Below are positions 1 to 3,384 of a DNA stretch of 5,634 nt, piece by piece (the stretch's first letter is position 1; each line of letters opens with the position of its first letter). A program made the translations under genes and the position numbers. Origin of the DNA: an uncultured Eubacteriales bacterium (GTDB lineage: Bacteria; Bacillota; Clostridia; Peptostreptococcales; Anaerovoracaceae); the NCBI GenBank assembly GCA_900542245.1, contig UQMQ01000137.1, forward strand, positions 1-5,634, read 5' to 3'. Under the pieces are notes generated by a model. That model saw only the letters and a program-made list of their open reading frames with translations, had not been told where the DNA came from and ran no database searches.

Positions 1-174
1 AAGTGGATCAACGACCACTGCCACGAATACGGCTTCATCATCCGTTACCCGAAAGGGAAAACCGATATCACAGGCTACGCTTACGAGCCTTGGCATCTGC
101 GCTATGTCGGTGTTGAGGCAGCGACCGAAATCATGGAACAGGGCATCACACTGGAGGAATACCTCGGCAGATAA
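1..174 (+). CDS. VanY-like D-alanyl-D-alanine carboxypeptidase, C-terminal part (5' end outside window)
   Basis: Reading frame 1 is open from the left edge to a TAA at 172-174 and gives the last 57 residues of a peptidase M15B (VanY/DacB-type) enzyme. These zinc enzymes remove the terminal D-Ala from peptidoglycan stem peptides at the cell surface. The visible stretch GFIIRYPKGKTDITGYAYEP (fragment residues 11-30), followed by WHLRYVG, is the family's C-terminal signature. In it Glu29 is the expected catalytic base and His32 of the WH pair a zinc ligand. The upstream SxHxxGxAxD zinc motif, the N-terminal signal or anchor and the start codon lie outside the window. The C-terminal tail (GITLEEYLGR) is also typical of VanY homologues. 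It is convergent with ybaK, and the two share a hairpin terminator. Whether it belongs to a glycopeptide-resistance cluster cannot be judged; most genomic VanY homologues are housekeeping or recycling enzymes. Confidence 0.92.
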   Translation, partial: KWINDHCHEYGFIIRYPKGKTDITGYAYEPWHLRYVGVEAATEIMEQGITLEEYLGR

Positions 175-183
175 ACACATCAC

Positions 184-242
184 AAAAAACAGCGCCTGCG
201 GCAAGGGCTTCGCAAGAAGATTCCCGGCCGGGGCGCTTTTTT
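184..242. terminator. Bidirectional intrinsic terminator between vanY-like gene and ybaK
   Basis: AGCGCC (191-196) pairs with GGCGCT (232-237), and GGC (200-202) can extend the stem with GCC (227-229). On the plus strand the stem runs into a T tract (237-242). On the minus strand it is followed by G and six T (complement of the A run at 184-189). It therefore has the form of a Rho-independent terminator in both directions and sits where the two convergent genes meet. The loop is long, so folding energy should be computed. Confidence 0.75.
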
Positions 243-252
243 CACGCTGTAT

Positions 253-286
253 GCAAAGCAGAACCCCGTCTGAAGCGCTGCTTTGC
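253..286. repeat. Perfect 9-bp inverted repeat just after the ybaK stop
   Basis: GCAAAGCAG (253-261) and CTGCTTTGC (278-286) form a perfect 9-bp stem with a 16-nt loop, beginning two bases beyond the ybaK stop codon on the minus strand. No T tract follows on either side, so it is not an intrinsic terminator itself. It may be a 3'-end stabilising hairpin of the ybaK mRNA, with the true terminator about 10 bp further on. Confidence 0.5.
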
Positions 287-288
287 TG

Positions 289-771
289 CTATTCCTTAAT
301 AATATCCGCGCACTCCACGCGAATGACCTTTTCGAGGTCCGTAAACGGCAGCTCGATCTGGAATCCAATTCGTCCGCCGCTGAAAAAAATCGTGTCGTAC
401 AGCGGCGCGGTCTCATGGATCGTCGTCGGGAAAAACTTTTTCATGCCGATCGGGCTGCAGCCGCCATGCACATAGCCGGTCAGCGGCAGCAGGTCCTTCG
501 ACTTGATCATTTCGATCGATTTTTCGCCGACCGCCTTGGCCGCTTTCTTCAAGTCCAGTTCCTCCGCCACCGGAACCATGAACACATAATAATTCTTCGA
601 CTTGCCCTGCGTAACCAGCGTCTTGAACACCTTGTCCGGCTCCTGTCCGAGCACCGCCGCGACCTCCACACCGCTGATCGCGTCCGTATCGGTATAGGTA
701 TGCTCCCGATAAGATATTTTCATCGCGTCTAATTTACGCATCGCATTGGTTTTATCCAGTTTTGCCTTCAT
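289..771 (-). CDS. ybaK: Cys-tRNA(Pro)/Cys-tRNA(Cys) deacylase, YbaK/EbsC family
   Basis: This 160-residue protein has the normal full length for YbaK, a cytoplasmic trans-editing enzyme that hydrolyses Cys-tRNA(Pro) made in error by prolyl-tRNA synthetase. Seen in the sequence: an N-terminal KTNAMRKLDAMKI helix, the VFKTLV strand whose Lys50 corresponds to the invariant lysine of the family, and the signature GYVHGGCSPIGMKK (residues 99-112) with the Gly-x-x-Ser-Pro-Ile-Gly loop that shapes the tRNA 3'-end pocket. The C-terminal FFSGGRIGFQIEL segment is also family-typical. The ATG at 769-771 is supported by AGGGGGA (778-784) six bases upstream. The 80-bp gap to the co-directional RocR-like gene has a weak promoter candidate, so it may be transcribed alone or by read-through. 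EbsC is the name used in enterococci for the same family. The family assignment is secure. Confidence 0.95.
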   Translation of the reverse strand: MKAKLDKTNAMRKLDAMKISYREHTYTDTDAISGVEVAAVLGQEPDKVFKTLVTQGKSKNYYVFMVPVAEELDLKKAAKAVGEKSIEMIKSKDLLPLTGYVHGGCSPIGMKKFFPTTIHETAPLYDTIFFSGGRIGFQIELPFTDLEKVIRVECADIIKE

Positions 772-800
772 TTTGTTTCCCCCTGTATTTTTCTTTCGCT

Positions 801-829
801 TTCGTATCCGTCGGCAGTGACTCTTTCAA
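801..829 (-). promoter_or_regulatory. Weak candidate sigma-70 type promoter for ybaK
   Basis: On the minus strand TTGAAA (829-824) is followed after 17 bp by TACGAA (806-801), about 20 bp before the ybaK ribosome site. The -35 matches 5/6 of consensus, the -10 only about 3/6. It is the best pair I see in the 80-bp gap, but it could be chance. No -24/-12 (GG-N10-GC) element was found here. Confidence 0.25.
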
Positions 830-851
830 GAATTCTGACGCCAATGCGTTG

Positions 852-2273
852 TCACAGCACACTGATATGATATTTTTTTAGTTTATGCTGCAAGGTCTGC
901 CGCTTGATCTGCAGCGCGTCGGCGGCCTTTGATATGTTGCCGCCGGCATTGATGATCGCCTCGCGCAGGATGCGCATCTCGACTTCTGCCAGATAATCCG
1001 GCAGCGGGCAGGACATGTCATAGCTGCGGTCCGGCATCCGCTCTGCCACATAGGTGTGCCGCCCGAACGTCGGCATCGTCAGCATCCTGTCGCTCAGCAC
1101 ATGCTCCCTGTCCGCCATGGAAACCGCCTGCTCGATCATGTTCTCCAGCTCGCGGGCATTGCCCGGATAATCATACTGTTTCAGTTTGTCGATGGCCTCA
1201 TCGGAGATGGACCACAGCTGCTTGCCAAACCGTTTGTTGTGTTTCCGAAGAAAAGCCTCGGCCAGCACAGGAATATCGTCCGGTCGCTCGCGGAGCGCCG
1301 GGATCCAGAGATTCACGACATTCAGACGATAATAGAGATCCTTACGCAGCTTACCCTGTGCCATCAGCTCCTCCGGCGGCTCATTGACCGTCGCAATGAT
1401 ACGGGCCTGCACCGGGATATCCTTCGTTCCGCCGACGCGGCGGATATAGTTTTCCTGCAGAACGCGCAGCAGCTTGCTCTGCAGATCGTAAGGCATCGCA
1501 CTGATCTCATCCAGCAGCAGGGTACCCCCGCTCGCCTGCTCGAACAATCCCGCGCGATCAACAGCTCCGGTGAAGCCGCCCTTTGCAGTACCGAACAGGA
1601 TGCCCTCCAGCAGCGTCTCCGGTATCGCCGCACAGTTCTGCGCCAGGAACGGTCTGTCCTTGCGGCTGCCCGCGTGGTGAATGCTCTGCGCCAACAGCTC
1701 CTTGCCGGTGCCTGTCTCACCGTAGATGAACACCGATGCATCGTTGCGCGCCGCCTTCTTCGCTCTGGTGATCAACTCCCGAAACGCAGGGTTTTCTCCG
1801 TAAATATCATCAAACGTGTAGCGCTTGATGCTGCCCGGCAGATGCACGCCCGCCTCTGCCGCCGGCTCGTGCTTGCTTTCGGTCAGCTCCAGCAGCGTGT
1901 CCGACATCTTGCGGATATTGGTGATGTCCTTGGCGACCTCCACAGCCGCTACGGTTTGCCCGTCTGCTATGATGGGGATCGTGCTGTTGATCGTCGTGAT
2001 CTCCTTGCCGTAGAGATTCTTATAGGTCTGCTGCTTTCGCAGGGTCGCATTATTCTTTTTGAGCGCCTCGAACATCGTGCTGTCGTTCAGGCTGAAATCA
2101 GGGAAAGCCTCATGGAACTTTTTCCCCAGGACGTCCTCAATATTGACTTTTTCCATCGATGCCATCGCCTTGTTGTAAAACCTGCCGACGCCGTCCTGAT
2201 CGACGATATAGACCCCCTCATCGATCAATTCGATCAGCTCTGCGATGATCTTGCTCAGATATTCTGCTTTCAT
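852..2273 (-). CDS. Sigma-54-dependent transcriptional activator with PAS sensor domain, RocR-like
   Basis: This 473-residue bacterial enhancer-binding protein would use ATP to open sigma-54 (RpoN) promoters. Domain order: an N-terminal PAS-type sensor (about 10-120, with YIVDQDGVGRFYN and a closing VEVAKDITNIRKM), a linker, an AAA+ domain (about 155-390) and a Fis-type helix-turn-helix (about 434-470, NISKAADALQIKRQTLQHKL). Visible motifs are Walker A GETGTGKE (185-192), the sigma-54 contact loop GGFTGA (232-237, a variant of GAFTGA), Walker B TLLLDE (251-256), arginine-finger region LRKDLYYRL (309-317) and sensor II GNAREL (371-376). The LFGTAKGGFTGA context, lacking the GHE of NtrC types, and the total length resemble Bacillus RocR, an activator of amino-acid (arginine/ornithine) catabolism. 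Start ATG is at 2271-2273 with AGGGAG (2278-2283) four bases upstream. No catabolic operon or clear -24/-12 site lies beside it, so inducer and targets are unknown. Family is secure; the RocR assignment is by resemblance only. Confidence 0.93.
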   Translation of the reverse strand: MKAEYLSKIIAELIELIDEGVYIVDQDGVGRFYNKAMASMEKVNIEDVLGKKFHEAFPDFSLNDSTMFEALKKNNATLRKQQTYKNLYGKEITTINSTIPIIADGQTVAAVEVAKDITNIRKMSDTLLELTESKHEPAAEAGVHLPGSIKRYTFDDIYGENPAFRELITRAKKAARNDASVFIYGETGTGKELLAQSIHHAGSRKDRPFLAQNCAAIPETLLEGILFGTAKGGFTGAVDRAGLFEQASGGTLLLDEISAMPYDLQSKLLRVLQENYIRRVGGTKDIPVQARIIATVNEPPEELMAQGKLRKDLYYRLNVVNLWIPALRERPDDIPVLAEAFLRKHNKRFGKQLWSISDEAIDKLKQYDYPGNARELENMIEQAVSMADREHVLSDRMLTMPTFGRHTYVAERMPDRSYDMSCPLPDYLAEVEMRILREAIINAGGNISKAADALQIKRQTLQHKLKKYHISVL

Positions 2274-2309
2274 GCCGCTCCCTTTCGTATTTACTTCTAA
2301 ATCAAGTGT

Positions 2310-2315
2310 ATCATA
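2310..2315 (-). promoter_or_regulatory. Candidate -10 element for the RocR-like gene
   Basis: TATGAT on the minus strand (5/6 of TATAAT) lies in an AT-rich stretch 37 bp before the RocR-like start codon. There is no good -35 at 16-18 bp (only AT-rich sequence), so this is a partial promoter match. The same AT-rich segment contains GCAAA-N4-TTTGC (2330-2343), a short dyad that could bind a regulator. Confidence 0.35.
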
Positions 2316-2352
2316 TTTTCTTCATGACTGCAAATATTTTTGCGGCGTATCA

Positions 2353-2361
2353 TCGAGTAAG
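2353..2361. repeat. Direct repeat TCGAGTAAG, copy 1 of 2
   Basis: TCGAGTAAG occurs here and again at 2385-2393, 32 bp apart. In minus-strand reading each copy (CTTACTCGA) closes the 3' side of one of two consecutive stem-loops, so the two hairpin units look like related modules. Confidence 0.55.
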
Positions 2362-2444
2362 GGCTACCTTGCAGCCCCTCTCAGTCGAGTAAGTAAGAGC
2401 TGTCTTACCTCGAACTTCTCACGGAACCGTATGGGAAGGTCTCC
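2359..2444 (-). other. Cluster of three stem-loops downstream of merR; possible group II intron remnant
   Basis: Three hairpins are packed into the spacer between merR and the RocR-like gene. (a) GGAACC (2423-2428) with GGTCTCC (2438-2444), one bulge. (b) TCGAG + GTAAGA (2385-2389, 2393-2398) with TCTTAC + CTCGA (2403-2408, 2409-2413), an 11-bp stem with a 3-nt bulge and a GCTG loop. (c) GGGCT (2361-2365) with AGCCC (2373-2377). None has a following T tract, so they are not typical terminators. Read on the minus strand, TACGGTTCCGTGAGAAG, then a stem, then TTACTCGAC, resembles from memory the conserved segment that precedes the reverse-transcriptase gene in many bacterial group II introns. 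No reverse transcriptase or intron domain V was seen, so at most this is a fragment. Alternatives are an mRNA 3'-end structure or a leader RNA of the RocR-like gene. Confidence 0.4.
2385..2393. repeat. Direct repeat TCGAGTAAG, copy 2 of 2
   Basis: Second copy of the 9-bp repeat at 2353-2361. It forms part of the stem of the 2385-2413 hairpin. Confidence 0.55.
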
Positions 2445-3250
2445 TACATTTCTACCGGCAAAACAAAACGTGAGCAATACCTGTGCGTTTCAATCTCGCG
2501 TCCCGTATAAGGCGCAACGATGCCCAGCACACGCGGAAAACCTGCCGGTTTCAGTCCCCTTTCTTTGACTTCACGTCCCAGCCTAAGCCATGCTTCATCT
2601 ACACCGTCATAATCTCCGTAATAGAGTACGGATAATGCCCGGCATTCCGGCAGCCGCACAGCTTTCTGCGGTTCGTTTTCTGTTCTTACCGGAACGCACA
2701 CCGAAAACGGATAAGGAGTGCTGCCGATGTATCCGTCCAGAAAATCCTGTCGTTCCGATATGGTGAACAGCGGCTCGTCGGAAAGTACGCATCCGCTGCG
2801 AATGCATTCGCTGTAAAAATCGTACATGGCAGCGTACTTCTCGGCTATGGTGTGCCCTTCGCAGCGGTGCATGCAGCATGTCACTGCGGGCAAGGTTATG
2901 ATCTGGACGGACATCCCCGCTTCATTTCCTGCGCGAAGGCGCATCTCCTCTACGCTGCGCTGTATGTCACGCAGACGCGCTTCCAGTACGGCGAGAAGGT
3001 CTGACACATCACCGCCACGAATAAAATATTCCGAAACCTCCTCCGGGTGAATCCCCATCGCCTTAAATTTTTCGATTTGTAAAATACGCGCTACATTGTG
3101 ATTGTCATAATACCGCCTGCCGCTGTTCGGTGCAATGAATGCCGGCGTCAGCATTCCCTTTTCTTCCATACGCATGAGCGTGCTGCGCGAAAGCCCACAG
3201 GCATGCGCGGCCTCCGTAATTTGAAAGAATTTTTTTGTATCTGTTTCCAT
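2444..3250 (-). CDS. MerR-family transcriptional regulator with BmrR/GyrI-like effector-binding domain
   Basis: This 268-residue protein is close in size to BmrR (279). An N-terminal MerR winged helix (about 8-75) shows FQITEAAHACGLSRSTLMRM, the wing GRRYYDNHNV and the second helix pair KFKAMGIHPEEVSEYF. A dimerising coiled coil follows (about 82-108, DLLAVLEARLRDIQRSVEEM). The C-terminal part (about 113-268) has the GyrI-like/SOUL pattern (PYPFSVCVPV; LYYGDYDGVDEAWLRL; RFVLPVEM at the end), the fold that binds cationic or lipophilic ligands in BmrR. It holds eight cysteines, including CC at 125-126 and C130. The frame is open to an ATG at 3316, but ATG 3248-3250 is chosen because it has AAGGGAG nine bases upstream and the strong promoter's predicted transcript would begin at about 3314. 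It is divergent from the secreted-protein gene, whose promoter carries a MerR-style dyad, so it is the likely activator of that gene. The ligand is unknown. Confidence 0.93.
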   Translation of the reverse strand: METDTKKFFQITEAAHACGLSRSTLMRMEEKGMLTPAFIAPNSGRRYYDNHNVARILQIEKFKAMGIHPEEVSEYFIRGGDVSDLLAVLEARLRDIQRSVEEMRLRAGNEAGMSVQIITLPAVTCCMHRCEGHTIAEKYAAMYDFYSECIRSGCVLSDEPLFTISERQDFLDGYIGSTPYPFSVCVPVRTENEPQKAVRLPECRALSVLYYGDYDGVDEAWLRLGREVKERGLKPAGFPRVLGIVAPYTGREIETHRYCSRFVLPVEM

Positions 3251-3259
3251 CTCTTTTCT

Positions 3260-3266
3260 CTCCCTT
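3260..3266 (-). promoter_or_regulatory. Ribosome binding site that fixes the merR start
   Basis: AAGGGAG on the minus strand, nine bases before ATG 3250. The two upstream in-frame ATGs (3316 and 3295) have no purine-rich site in front of them, so translation from 3250 is favoured. Confidence 0.75.
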
Positions 3267-3282
3267 ATTTTTGAAAACACTA

Positions 3283-3313
3283 TTGCTTCGTTCATAGGTG
3301 AACGTGTTATAAT
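3283..3313 (+). promoter_or_regulatory. MerR-type promoter for the secreted-protein gene (19-bp spacer)
   Basis: TTGCTT (3283-3288) and a perfect TATAAT (3308-3313) are separated by 19 bp, two more than optimal. This spacing is the hallmark of promoters activated by MerR-family proteins, which underwind the spacer. Predicted transcription start is about 3320, giving a leader of about 65 nt to the ATG at 3385. The spacer contains the dyad listed separately. Confidence 0.75.
3289..3304. promoter_or_regulatory. Predicted MerR operator dyad CGTTCA-N4-TGAACG
   Basis: CGTTCATAGGTGAACG is a perfect 6-4-6 inverted repeat that starts immediately after the -35 and ends 3 bp before the -10 of the plus-strand promoter. 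The mercury operator of Tn501/Tn21 has the same 6-4-6 dyad plus 3 bp within its 19-bp spacer (from memory). The site lies in the merR 5' leader, so binding could also hinder merR transcription. Confidence 0.75.
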
Positions 3314-3320
3314 CATGTTA

Positions 3321-3350
3321 ATTATAAGAGTAATCCCATGCCGCTGTCAA
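3321..3350 (-). promoter_or_regulatory. Strong sigma-70 type promoter for merR
   Basis: On the minus strand a perfect TTGACA (3350-3345) and a perfect TATAAT (3326-3321) are separated by 18 bp. The predicted start is about 3314, inside the most upstream in-frame ATG of the merR frame, which therefore cannot be the translation start. It overlaps the opposing promoter: the two -10 boxes lie 7 bp apart and form a TTATAAT/ATTATAA dyad (3307-3313 and 3321-3327). Confidence 0.8.
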
Positions 3351-3371
3351 GCGTGATTGATGCGGTGAAGA

Positions 3372-3378
3372 AGAGGTG
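3372..3378 (+). promoter_or_regulatory. Ribosome binding site of the secreted-protein gene
   Basis: AGAGGTG lies six bases before ATG 3385. An in-frame TGA at 3379-3381 rules out any start further upstream, so the start is well fixed. Confidence 0.8.
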
Positions 3379-3384
3379 TGATAT

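Noticed and set aside
1..174. Membership in a vancomycin-resistance cluster
   Set aside because: Only the VanY-like tail is present and no vanA/H/X/R/S-type gene is in the window; such homologues are common housekeeping enzymes.
104..475. Plus-strand open frame spanning the vanY end and the ybaK region
   Set aside because: It overlaps the vanY-like C-terminus in another frame, crosses the terminator hairpin and is antisense to ybaK.
1056..2300. Long plus-strand open frame (414 codons) opposite the RocR-like gene
   Set aside because: It is fully antisense to a well-supported enhancer-binding protein, its translation is Arg/Leu/His-rich without domains, and it arises from GC-rich codons on the other strand.
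2330..2344. Possible sigma-54 promoter (TTTGCA as a -12 element) before the RocR-like gene
   Set aside because: The -12 half fits, but the essential GG of the -24 half reads GC, so autoregulation through sigma-54 is not supported.
2359..2413. Intrinsic terminator after merR
   Set aside because: The stems are good, but neither strand shows a T run after them.
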